NCBI GenBank assembly: GCA_033558025.1
Contig: JAUCEF010000001.1
Coordinates: 248,001-312,000 of the forward strand
Origin: Phytophthora sp. 'mugwort'
Taxonomy: Eukaryota; Oomycota; Peronosporomycetes; Peronosporales; Peronosporaceae
Direction: 5' to 3'
DNA length: 64,000 nt
Shown: positions 54,174-64,000 of the stretch, one piece after another
Numbering within the stretch: position 1 is the stretch's first letter
Layout: the number at the start of each line of letters is the position of its first letter
Position numbers and translations under genes: made by a program
The notes under the pieces: generated by a model
What the model was told of the DNA's origin: nothing
What the model saw: only the letters and a program-made list of their open reading frames with translations
Database searches by the model: none

Positions 54174-55027
54174 CTGAGTAGTGTATCAATTAATGTACAT
54201 GTAGTACATGTACTTAAAAACATAAATACTACATAACTTGGCAGTTTGAAGAATCCAACAGAGACTTTCTCTCCATGACTGTGCAAAATATTCCATTTCA
54301 GTTTATTAATAATATGAATTTAATAACGCGGACCTGGTGATACGGAATACTACTTACTCTTGTTGTCGGAGACTGTTCGTATTGCCAAATTCTTGTTGTA
54401 CTAATATGTACTAATAATAATACTACGTAGTAATTGTGACACACGGCTTGCACGTGCCGGTGGTACGGTAAACGCCTGGCAGCTTGTGATCCAGATGCTA
54501 TTATAGTGGCTGGTATCCCCGAGGCTGGGGTCTGGCCGCTGGGCCCAGCCTGAGCACGTAGTTGAGTTTTCTTGGCCACAAGCACCCAGCTGCCCATTGC
54601 TTACGCGCCCATCACTCCAAATCCGGGTGATCCATGAACCAAGCGAGCTCAACGTCGAAGTCCACATTACCAGCCTCAAGCCTGATACAGTTTTTTTTCC
54701 CGTTCCCGTCCGCTTCACAAAATCCAACCTTTTAAACTACAATTGTACTCATGATAAGACCAGCTATGTGGTCTGATCGGAACGCCGTTCCTGTTTTTAC
54801 TCTCTGGTTTCCCATGCTGCATTGTCCTCTACCAGCTGCAGGAATGAACAAACGTCTGTTTAACGCCACGATTTCATCTTTTCTACACGATCAGCAAACT
54901 TGACAGTGAGAGTCTGGCTGACTCATTCCTCTTTCGGCAAGCTCCACCCAAAGTTTTCGCTGCTTGTTGGCTTCAAATACTTCAATTATCTACAAAAGAA
55001 ACGAGTTTTTTTTACACCGTTCACAAG
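54174..55027. other. Interval between transporter copies, nothing recognised
   Basis: A 108-codon minus-strand ORF (54727-54401) has no recognisable family. The palindromic tgtacatgtagtacatgtac near 54192-54211 is the only other structure seen. Confidence 0.35.
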
Positions 55028-56660
55028 ATGGAGATGGAAACCAGCAAGACTTGCGTTCAAACAGCGAGTCGAAAATCGCCAACTACTGGACGGTATCAAG
55101 AAAGCCTTGATCCCCCGAACAATACGATGCTGAAGAATGGCTGTTTACCTGCTATCTAGGAAAGGACCGCTACTACTCTTCACGCTGTCTGCGATTCTCC
55201 CGGTGGTATCTATTCTTCGCGAGTTTCATGGTCCAGCTCTTCATTGGGTCGCTCTACTCGTGGTCCGTGTTCAACAAACCTATTAACGACCACGTGTTCA
55301 ATGACCCTAAAGCAGAGTCTGCCGTGAATACGTTCTACATCGCTGTTGGTATCTTCGGGACGACGACGGCTATCATGGGTCCCTGGATCGAGCGTCATGG
55401 TCCTCGCTATGGCGTGGTGCTCGGCACATCTTCATTCCTTGTCGGTCACGTGATTGTTGCCACTGGTGTTGCCCACAAACCTATCTCCGCAGTCTATGTC
55501 GGCTATGATATCTTCTGCGGCTTTGGCATGGGTCTGTGCTACATCGCGCCCGTGTCAGCACTACAAAAATGGTTCCCCGATTACCGCGGTACCGCTGCAG
55601 GATTTGCAGTCGCTGGCTATGGCGCAAAAAGTGCAGTGGCTGGGCAAAAGTCTACCGCCCGTTCATCGAAGCCGTGGGTGTGTATCCTCGACTTTCCTCA
55701 TCGTCGGCTCGGTTATGACAGGCACAATGTTCTTGTGTGCCATTGTGTTGCGCACTCCTCACGTGGAGTTCACAGTTGGAGGGCTCAATATGCACGGTGA
55801 AGTTAGATGAACCGACAGAGAACTCTAATGAACCCACGTCAAAGCACCAGTACCAGTCTGCCGCGTCCGACAATGATATCGACTTCATCATCAGTACCAA
55901 CGCCCAAGTACGCAAACTGTCGCTACTCGATGCTATCAAGACGCCCGATTTCCTCTGCATGTATCTCATGTTCTTCGCGAAATCAGATCTACGACTTGGT
56001 CGTGCTATCCAAGCTGTCAAACATGTGTACGGACATTTTCGGTCGGACGGGTGATGAAGCGGCCAACATTGTGTCCATCAACGGCGTCTTCAACTGCTTT
56101 GGTCGCCACTTCTTCTCGCTCTGTTCGGATCTCGTTGTTCGTCACTTCACATGGAGCACGCGTTCGCGCGCAAGTGCGTCTTCTATACGACTCTCATCCT
56201 GCAAGTCGTGATTGTAGGCACGACGCCGATGCTTATTCGTAACAATGAGTACACGGCTTTTGTAGTAGAGATCTTCATTTTAACCGCGAGTTACGGTGGC
56301 GGATTTGGTACCATCCCGGCCTTCCTCACCGATATGTTTGGTGCCTTTACCATTGGTGCAATGCACGGACTGATCCTCACGGCTTGGTCCATTGGTGGCG
56401 TGGTCGGAGGCATCACGGTCAACAACGCATATAGCAGCCAAATTGAAGCTGGGGGGTCCATCAGCGAGGCTTATATCACCACAGTGAACCACATGTTCAT
56501 CATTATTCTTGCTGGCTTGGTGATTCTTTTGTTGGTCCGTACGAACCCAATGAACCGCTTTGAGGCTGGTTACCACTTCAGCATCTTCGGCCGACGTATC
56601 GTCAGCATTAAGGGCAAAGAGGAGCCGCTGACGAAGGACCCGCTACTGCAGATTTTTTAA
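55028..56660 (+). pseudogene. Third OFA-type MFS transporter copy, one nonsense codon and five frameshifts
   Basis: The ATG at 55028 (MEMETSKTCVQ) begins the recognisable copy. A frame loss at about 55065 precedes IANYWTV, and an in-frame TGA is at 55108-55110. Further frame changes lie near 55635 (after DYRGTAAGFAVAGYGA), 55800 (after LNMHGE), 55977 (at LMFFA before QIYDLVVLSKLSN) and 56145 (before MEHAFARKC). The shifts are of both signs. The last block runs open to the stop at 56660 with the conserved C-terminus (FGRRIVSIKGKEE). The part of the central loop that holds GEKVSVMSTHEYKS in copy 2 is missing here. It is more eroded than copy 2. Confidence 0.87.
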
Positions 56661-57440
56661 GTTTGAAAGAATATATTATGTGCATTGTACAGTTTTCTAC
56701 CAAACACGCTTTTTGGTATCAGTTTACTAGATGTCCACCAAACGTTGTTGGAAAAGGGATGTCGGAGCCTGTCCATAATGTGCAGAGCGTAATTCTGCTT
56801 ACTTCTTTTATGACCCACAACGTTCGTCGTAGGTTGACAGGCGCACGTTTCTTTCCTAAGCAATTCATACACATTCTTACAAATTTGGAGCCTATATATC
56901 ATGTCATATCCATAGGGGGCCCGGAGCACTGCTCTGGGAGAATACATAGGCCGGTAGAAAGTGGATATGTATTGGCGTTTAAGTGTGGAATAGAAACTGA
57001 CGCGGCTGGGTTCGGTAGACTTCAGCTGGGTGTTGATGACTGCAGCATGCTGGTAACTATAGTAAAACAATTAGAATCTCGTATCGTGGGGACGGGCCGA
57101 GAATTAGAGGAAGCCGCCTTTGTAAATCAGAAGACAAGTAAAAAAACTTTGAATTTGACGACGTCGCCTTGCTCGGGGCAGTTTATGGTATCATCCCAAT
57201 CGTCCCAAATGCTGACGGTGGCGAAGTCGCGGTTATCTTTCGTTCTGTAGTCGTCGTAAACGTTATAGTAGACCTATAGATAAATGCGAAAGGGTACACA
57301 AATTTGTTACGTTTGAATAGCAGGGGTTATACTGACCTCGAGTAGGTCTCCAAAGGCTGTCATTTCAGCATCGTACATACTGTAAAACCTGCGATACAGC
57401 CCCGTGGGACTCTAACGTAGTGCCCTACGCATTACATGAG
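56661..57440. other. Interval with unclassified minus-strand ORF
   Basis: Protein-like open blocks on the minus strand (57070-56663, with FYRPMYSPRAVLRAPYGYD, and further upstream FATVSIWDDWDDTINCPEQG) do not match a family I recognise. Given the surroundings they are probably mobile-element remains. Confidence 0.3.
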
Positions 57441-57720
57441 GCACTATTAAAGGGATGGGGCATTAAATTTTGCCCCTTTCGTCGTCATAGAGGATGAAGG
57501 TGTCAAGACGTCGTTCGACGTCGAACGATTTAAGTTGACGTCCTTGGCTCCACGGAACTCGATGGTCGTGTTGCGATTGATGTGGTCAAGGAACACAGCA
57601 GTCTCATGCATGCTGTAAATACTCGAGTATTGGATATTGTACTCCTTGACCAACTACTACACATGCCCGATGTCTTCTTGTTGAGCTTATATTACTTGGC
57701 AACCGGACGCTCGAAGCCTC
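57440..57720 (-). mobile_element. Small pogo-like DDE transposase fragment
   Basis: The minus strand encodes SSIYSMHETAVFLDHINRN, then TTIEFRGAKDVNLNRSTSND. The block MHETAVF corresponds to the first catalytic Asp region (N-M-D-E/Q-T-x-V) of pogo/Tigger-type transposases, here with His instead of Asp. Only this piece of the catalytic domain is left. Confidence 0.55.
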
Positions 57721-58070
57721 CAGTCCTTGAACTGCAGACAGCTTCCCTTCCACCGTGAACTTAGACTTTATCGTCACGACTCAAAATTAACAATGCAAGG
57801 TGAAAAGCTGCTCCCTGAGCTCGACTGGCGTTGTCACTGAGGTTGGCAATTAACTTATGCGGGCTTGGGAATTGATATTCGCAGGAGGCGCTTTGATATT
57901 CGTGGGAGACACCTAAACGCTCACGAAGACGTGAAGGCCTCCGCAACCTTGCCTTTGTGTAATGCACATAAATAAAAACAGCAAAGCGAAAACGGAAAGC
58001 ACAAGCCATCTAACCGGCTCTCCTCAGAAGCCCGCCACTACCCCGCAAACAAGTAGCAGCAGGTTCAGCA

Positions 58071-58235
58071 CCAGCAGCTCGGTCTCAGCAGCTCGGTTGT
58101 CAGCAGCTCGGCGTTCGCGGACAGGTCCAGCAGCTCGGCCTCGGTGGCAAACAGAAACAGCGTCTTTCGTGCCCAAAGCCAGGCAGCTCGTCGTCTGACA
58201 GCTCGGCTTGCTCAAGTCTGGCAGCTCAGCCGTGA
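58071..58235 (+). repeat. Irregular tandem repeat of cagcagctcgg
   Basis: The core (c)agcagctcgg or gacagctcgg recurs six to seven times at spacings of 13-33 bp (58071, 58086, 58101, 58128 and degenerate copies to about 58230). It lies at the upstream edge of the MULE remnant and may be part of its terminal region. Confidence 0.5.
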
Positions 58236-58399
58236 CTAATTCTGGCAGAGTGTCGGTCCACGTGCCCGTCAGCTTGGCGCGATGACTGATTCTCGAACAT
58301 GGAGTATGGCGTACCACTCCGAACGAGCCAGATGAGAAGAGTGCCGAAGCTGCCGTCAACGTATTTGCCCGGTGTCACGGATACAGGTTGGTTGTGAAG

Positions 58400-60110
58400 T
58401 CTGTATCGCGTGACAGAAGCGGATTTCGCCGACGGTAATGATGGCATGCGATCGCCACGGACATCGTCGTCCGTATGTGTCGACCAGTGGCAACCGGAGC
58501 GTAAATGCAGCTTCACGCCTCTGTGGATGCTAAATGGAGTTAAATATTGTGCGCTTGGGTGCGGCCGGTACTGACTCAGAGCGCTGGTACATTCAACACT
58601 GCGACAGGGCTTTGTTCCACAATCATATGCCATCAACCCACCCTACCGCTCACCCAGTTCATCGCAGAGCTGAGCGCTCACATCTTGTCCGGGACGCAAT
58701 TGCTACGGTCGCCGAGATCGGTACTCGGGTCGGTAAGACCATGGCACAGTTGACATTATTGCAACCTGGGATCACGCTCGTCAGCCGAGCTGTTGATGAA
58801 AGGCAACGCAATATGAACGAGCGAGCTGGCGGCCTTACGAGAATGGAGTATTTGCTGCGCCAGCTCACAAGAAGGGGATTACTTCGTGCCATTCCGGACG
58901 GACGAGCAACAACGAATCAGCCACTTGTTATTTGCTTTCGGACCAGGAATCGCTGTGTTCAAAGAGAATTACGACATCATTTCAGCTTGATTGCACTTAC
59001 AATACGAACCGATTCGGGCTTCCTCTTCTCAACATCGTCGGGGTGACAAGCACCAACGCCACTATACACATCGCGCAAGCTTTCATCAGAACGGAGCAGC
59101 AACCAGACTATGAATGGAATGGGTCATACAACAACTAGTGCAGATGATGTCCGAGAACTGCATTCCAACCCAGAAGTGATATTCAGCGATACTGACCTAG
59201 CTCTCATCAATGCTCTTGAGCGTGTCCTCCCGTCGGTCCTGCACCTGTTCTATCTATGGCATGTCATCAAGAACGTTGAAACTCACGCACGGACGAACAC
59301 GTTCAGGCAGATACGAGATGATAAAGCCCCAACGCAGTAAAAAATGGAAGGATTCTGAACAACACAGAAACTTTAGCGATGATTCCTGCGGGTTATCTAT
59401 TCGACTACAGAGGTCGAACTCGAGTTTCGAAAACGTGAATTGCACATGCTCTCGGAAGCTGAGGAAATTGCATTGATGATGTCTGGCTGAGTCTGTGGAA
59501 GCGGCGGCTAGTGCGCTACTGGACGGATGGTGTCGTTCACTTCTGGCATCAAGAAACGTCGCGCGTAGAAGGATACCACGCCACAATGAAATCCTGTTTA
59601 GCTATCAGTCGGGAAGATCTCTTGGCTATCCAAAGCCGCCTCCGCCACTGGTGGAAGCAATCTGTAGACCGGTACTGGGTTGCGAAAGCGAACGAACAGA
59701 CGAAGTTGGTGAACCGTCTTCGTAGCCGGTATATGATGCTGTCGTCAAGTAATTAGTTCGTACGCACTGATTCAAACGGATCAGGTTCGGTTGTCTACAT
59801 AAAATTTGATTCGACCGTGTACTGGTGCCTACTGCCGATCTTACGGAATACCATGCTCGCAGCAAATTCACGCCGCAGTTGTCAATGGAGTGGTGCTTAT
59901 GCACGAACAGTTTCATGCACATTGGCGGATCGATCGCCAAGCCGCACTAGTCCCCCGCCAGCCCGGGTGCTCGAACCTGAAACCATTTCAGATCGACGAG
60001 CACAGCGACGTATTGATCGACGTCAACAACGAAGACGTGGAGGCGGGCGATGGGGAACGCGGCGATTGCCCTCCCTATTCGAGCTCAGCCAGACTTTGAA
60101 TAGCACTTAA
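58400..60110 (+). mobile_element. Decayed MULE-type transposon with FAR1-like transposase
   Basis: In order and in changing frames the plus strand shows an N-terminal FAR1/WRKY-GCM1-like DNA-binding end (HNHMPSTHPTAHPVHRR at about 58620). A linker follows (GKTMAQLTLLQPGITLVSR, GGLTRMEYLLRQLTRRG). The MULE transposase core comes next: FQLDCTYNTNRFGLPLLNIV, then VTSTNATIHIAQAFIRTEQQ, then IFSDTDLALINALERVLPSV and LFYLWHVIKNVETHAR. Near 59560-59750 RVEGYHATMKSCLAISRED and WWKQSVDRYW follow. The Asp of LDCTYNTNR and of FSDTDLAL would be the catalytic acids. Many frame changes make it non-functional; terminal inverted repeats were not found. Confidence 0.8.
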
Positions 60111-61690
60111 ATACGGAGAATGTTAGGTGAAGCAGAAAGTCTTGATTGACATAATTAACGTTCACAACACTTACCCGGAGTTGTTTTCTTTATAGTAAAC
60201 ATATTGAACTCTAGTCTTCAGCAATAACAATTTGATTCTCTGCTGTTTCCTCTGGTATATCTTCAGGAATGTTGACGCCTATTATTTGGCCGTTGGGAAC
60301 TCGACGAAGAATGCTACAAACGCCGCTCGAGGATCAGATCCATGCGTTAACGACGCGATACTTGGTATCAGAGTAAATTAGAGAATCTTACGCCACTTGG
60401 TCGTTTCCACGGGATACACAGTTTCATTTTCATCAGCAAAGCGCTTTACGAACCAAATAGTTGGCAGCATTTCTCCAGTCTCGAGTCTAAGTTGATACTC
60501 TTGATTTACGTCAACGCGGAGTACGCGGCTGATGCGCTCACCTCGTGGGTCCCCATACGTGCTGTGGGGAGTAGTACCGGACGTACTCACCCGCGCGGAG
60601 AGATTCCGGCTCAAGCTCAAAAGCTGATAAGGGCGCTGAATGAATTCATGAAGTCAGCTTACAAATCATTGGTTTAGGCCTGTGTTGAGCCACTCAAAAT
60701 AGAGTCTGCTCTTGTACCGTTACAGCAGAGCACCAAAAACAGATGCATACACGACACAAATAAACTTCATTTGACAATGTGGCTCTTGCGAATATCAAAG
60801 CGCCTCCTGCGAATGTCAACGCCCTGCGGGCTCCCATCTGAAAATTCTGAAAATTCTGATAAATATTATCAGAGGTGTGGTACTATCTCATGTCCACCCA
60901 GACGCCATATTTTGGGGGGCGGGTGGATCGGGGATTATATGAGGGGTGGGGCTCAATCTAAGGGTTTTCTGTACAACAGAGGGCTTCTCCAAGTGTCAAT
61001 TTAAGCTGGCACCAGTTCCAGATCACACACCTCGTGTTTGGAAATGGAGATCCAGCGGTTTCCGTTTCTGTGTTACGAACCCGATAAAATACGTGTTTAT
61101 ACGTTTTAAAAAGGTTAAGAATACACTTTAATAAATATCCGCTTCAGCACCCTAATTTCGTAATACAGTTGACATTTAGATAATAAGTACCCGTTTTGAT
61201 ACCCGATTTTAGTAATTTGAACTTTTTTGCCGCGGCCAAGCATAGGTCTTCCGACCTATGAATATTTAAAACGCTTTTAAAACATCGTCTTGGATAATAC
61301 ACCTGAGTCAAAGCTTACAGAGGATGTCGCTATCGATTTATTAGCAAGCTATTCTTGTCTCATTGATTATTTTGCACTAGGTGAAACCCCCGCCCGGAGC
61401 GGCTACGTCAGCTTTTTAATCCCAATACTCCTTTTCGAGGGTCGACCTTCTGCTCTTATTAACTAACCTGAGATGATCTTGTAGCTCCAGGAATCAGGCA
61501 CATTACCAACTCACTGCATCAAGTTTTCGTACATAATGTAAATGTCGGCAACCTTCCGAATGTCATAATGTATCCATCCGGTTTGCTGTCTTCTCCTGGC
61601 CAACCGTTAGAGTTTGACAAACCCCCAACAAACCTTAGCATTTGTAGCTCACATTCTTCATTAAGAATCCAGCTACAACTCCTACCCGAC
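60111..61690. other. 1.6-kb interval between transposon remnants
   Basis: A minus-strand 80-codon ORF (60620-60378, with TYGDPRGERISRVLRV and PTIWFVKRFADENE) may be the tail of another mobile element. Hairpins are present at 61241-61260 (cataggtc-ttcc-gacctatg) and about 60859-60875 (ctgataa-ata-ttatcag). Nothing else is supported. Confidence 0.35.
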
Positions 61691-63470
61691 CAACACCTCC
61701 GCCATGATCCTCGTTGCGCGCCCCGTCCGCCAAGCCTTCACCTTTGTCCAAGTCTCAGGGTTCTACTCCCAGCCGTGCCGCGACGACTACGATGAAGTCC
61801 CGAATACTTCCGGTGTCGTTGCGGCACGGTTTGAAAGCAAACCCGGCGGAATTGGCTGACCAACCTCATGCAACATGTGACGCGTGCACCCCGACTTCGA
61901 GACGGAAATGCTACGACAGCCGAGACGGGGTCCCTGCTAAATTACTTTTGCAAGACCTCTCACATGCTGTACGGGTGGCTGCTTTGGATTATTACGAGCA
62001 ACTTGCCTCTCTCGTTCTGCGAGAATCGCACAACACGACGGTACGTCATATCACTCGTTTTTATTACTCTGATTTAGCGGTTGTTTCTTAAAGTTTGCTT
62101 TTGCTGTTGTAATTGGATACACGACCCTGGACCCAATTTGCGTGGATACCTTGCGGGCCATGATGGAAGGGGCTGGGCTTGCAGTGGTGAGAGCTCCATT
62201 GACTTCGAGATGCCGGACAGTTTTGGTCTCATCCTTGGTGGATGGACCCATATGTCCGAGCACTACCTGGCTGTCTTCGCTTGCTACGAAGTGAACAGTA
62301 AGGTAAAGACGCCGCTGCTATGCACGGCCCCTCTTCTGAACGAGCCTGACGACGACTTTTCTGCCGTCGCCCACAGGGAGTTTCTAGCTAACCTGCTGCC
62401 GCGTGACTTCGGTAAGCAGGTGCAGCAGTGTGTCTTCATCAGAGGTGACAATTGCAGCGTCAATCGACGACTTGCTACGCTTCTTGGCGTCCCGCTGGTT
62501 GGGTGTGCTTCACACCGCCCCAACCTCGCCGCACAACACCAGCTGCATGACCACGAGGACGCCTTCGCGCAAGTGCAGACACTGATGGTCAAGCTTCGGA
62601 CACTGACGCAATCAGCTAGACTGCGGTACGGTTTTCTCTATTTTGAGTCGATTTATATTATTTCCCTAATGTTTGTGTCATTAACCCGGTAATTACGATT
62701 TTGTTTTTATTTTAGGCTTAAAACGGCCCTTCGTCCCGTAATTCGTCAATACACCCGCTGGGGTTCAACGTTCATGATGCTGCACCGCTACTTTTCAGCT
62801 GCTCGAGTACCTGGGTAAGGAAGACGACGATATTGCAGACTTGCTTCCGTCTCCGACCTGCAACAGGCGCCTCCGCGCTCTTCACAAAAGAGCTGAAGGA
62901 TGTCGAGTCCGTGTCGAAGGCACTTCAAGGAGCCGATGTGGACCTCCTGGATGCTCGTGAATGGTTCGACAGACTTATTGCTACAAAGGCTCAGTACGCA
63001 GCCTAGTTAGGTAGGTTGATTCTGAACGATACAAGCATTAGACGGATATGCTAATAATTGTATTGGGTGTTACAGGGCCGCGAGCTGACATCGTTCACAG
63101 CCAGACTTTGAGTCTGGTTGTGTTCGTGTGCTCTGTGGCAAGACGGCTCGTCTGACACGGGCCGAGAAGGCTGCCCTTCGTCCGTTTGTTGACGGAACTG
63201 CTCAGGCCCCCCATTTGATGGCGGAGACGAGGGGTCTTTCGTGAGCGCCTACAGAAGCGGCGAAGACTTGCCGAGCGGAGCAACAATATGCTCTGCTCCG
63301 CCATGTTCCATCCACCTCGAACATGGTGGAGAGGTTCTTTAGCATGGCGCGAGTCACGTTCAGCCACGATCGCAACAGCCTGCACTCAGTGACGCTGGAG
63401 CAGATACTGTTCCTCCGCCAGAACTCAAGCTATTGGGATGTGCGAACGGTGGATGCGCTTAGACGCTAAT
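61690..63470 (+). mobile_element. Decayed hAT-family transposon, near full length
   Basis: Read on the plus strand in several frames: a BED-like N-terminal remnant (TNLMQHV, then DFETEMLRQPR) and LLNYFCKTSHMLYGWLLWII, then NLPLSFCENR (about 61870-62040). The block FGLILGGWTHMSEHYLAVFA (about 62220) follows, and then an open stretch 62300-62640 with VFIRGDNCSVNRRLATLLGV, PLVGCASHRPNLAAQ and VKLRTLTQSARLRYG. After that come TALRPVIRQYTRWGSTFMML and DVESVSKALQGADVDLLDAR. The hAT dimerisation end is near 63300-63470 (STSNMVERFFSMARVTFSHD, then SVTLEQILFLRQNSSYWDV). This is the full order of an oomycete hAT transposase, but frame changes and stops break it. The 13-bp direct repeat cattatgtatgtg lies just downstream at 63503 and 63533. 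Confidence 0.82.
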
Positions 63471-63671
63471 CAAGTCAGCTAAAACATTGTCTGTCATTTT
63501 GCCATTATGTATGTGTCACTGGTCGTACATGTCATTATGTATGTGCGAAGTTGCAGCTCTTGCTTGAAATTATTTATTGTTGTTCATGGTCCGATATCAA
63601 TAAACATGCCATAATCGGCAACCCTGCCTTTGTAAGCGTATACGCATTTTCCGGGCGGATTTGGACTCGAT

Positions 63672-64000
63672 GGCCATCAATGTGATGTCCCGCCCAAACA
63701 CAGTCCAAGGACCCCCCCCCTCGCTCGCAACCTGTCCGACGACCAACGCTCGCGTGTCGTAGCCTCCCTCCTAAAGGTAGCAAACGCTGATGTATTACCG
63801 CGTGGTACATTGGTGGCTGTATCCGAAATATTTTTTGGTGTCTGCAAACGGACGGTGTCGCGTGTCTGGCATCGAGTCGTCACCAACTACGGGCGTAACG
63901 CTATGTACGCATCGTCGTCACGAGTGCATCGCACTAGACGTCCGAGAACCGACCGGTCCCGTGAGCTCGAGCGGCCGCGAGGGGTTGACCCCCAACAACG
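63672..64000 (+). mobile_element. 5' part of a mariner-like transposase, truncated by the window end
   Basis: From about 63723 the plus strand encodes ARNLSDDQRSRVVASLLKV, then LPRGTLVAVSEIFFGV and CKRTVSRVWHRVVTNYG, a helix-turn-helix start of the mariner-like transposases seen in oomycetes. Then comes RTRRPRTDRSRELERPRGV, continuing past base 64000. An ATG at 63672 (MAINVMSRPNTVQGPPP) would be a natural start, but a run of nine C at 63712-63720 puts it one frame away, so one base too many or too few in the homopolymer breaks the gene. If the run is misread, the element could be intact at this end. Confidence 0.6.

Noticed and set aside
55028..56660. Copies 2 and 3 of the transporter as intron-containing functional genes
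   Set aside because: The breaks are single-base frame changes without GT..AG intervals, and copy 3 also has an in-frame TGA, so introns do not explain them.
1..64000. CRISPR array, tRNA or rRNA genes
   Set aside because: No regularly spaced repeats with unique spacers, no cloverleaf-like segments and no rRNA-like stretches were seen; the gene structures are eukaryotic.

Overview
This 64 kb window looks like nuclear DNA of an oomycete, most likely a Phytophthora-type genome (inference from gene structure and transposon types; no database search was possible). The genes are compact, with 0 to 3 short introns of about 60-120 nt bounded by GT..AG. Intergenic gaps in the gene-rich part are short. 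Both ends are filled with broken DNA transposons of the pogo, hAT, Tc1/mariner and MULE types that are common in oomycetes.

Layout. 1-7.2 kb: decayed repeats, comprising a pogo-like remnant (minus), an unclassified Ser/Pro-rich spliced ORF, a hAT remnant (minus), a Tc1/mariner-like fragment, a 160-170 bp direct duplication and an AT-rich inverted repeat. 7.2-50.9 kb: a gene island with no recognisable transposase. In order it holds a CTC1-like telomere protein (+) with a decayed copy of its 3' end just downstream; a KIX-domain, MED15-like Mediator protein (+); a poly(A) polymerase (-); a PH/NTF2-like/C2/MAP-kinase fusion (-); a four-exon Nudix hydrolase (-); an Ala/Lys repeat protein (+); a DUSP-MYND-USP deubiquitinase (-), head-to-head with a 4310-residue intronless SZT2-like protein (+); a three-PDZ protein (+); a membrane RING-H2 protein (+); an LRRC61-like leucine-rich-repeat protein (-); and an intact oxalate/formate-antiporter-type MFS transporter (+). 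50.9-56.7 kb: two further tandem copies of that transporter, both broken by frameshifts. 56.7-64 kb: decayed pogo, MULE and hAT elements and the start of a mariner-like element that runs off the window.

The genes do not form one pathway; most are core eukaryotic functions (telomere maintenance, Mediator, mRNA polyadenylation, ubiquitin removal, nutrient signalling to TORC1, phosphorylation). The observations most worth a second look are the four-module MAP kinase, the decayed tandem fragment of the CTC1-like gene, the graded decay of the transporter array, the closely packed divergent USP/SZT2 pair, and the periodic Ala/Lys protein. Several gene models given here depend on splice sites I placed by hand from GT/AG signals, reading phase and domain continuity; exon coordinates are stated so they can be tested with RNA-seq.
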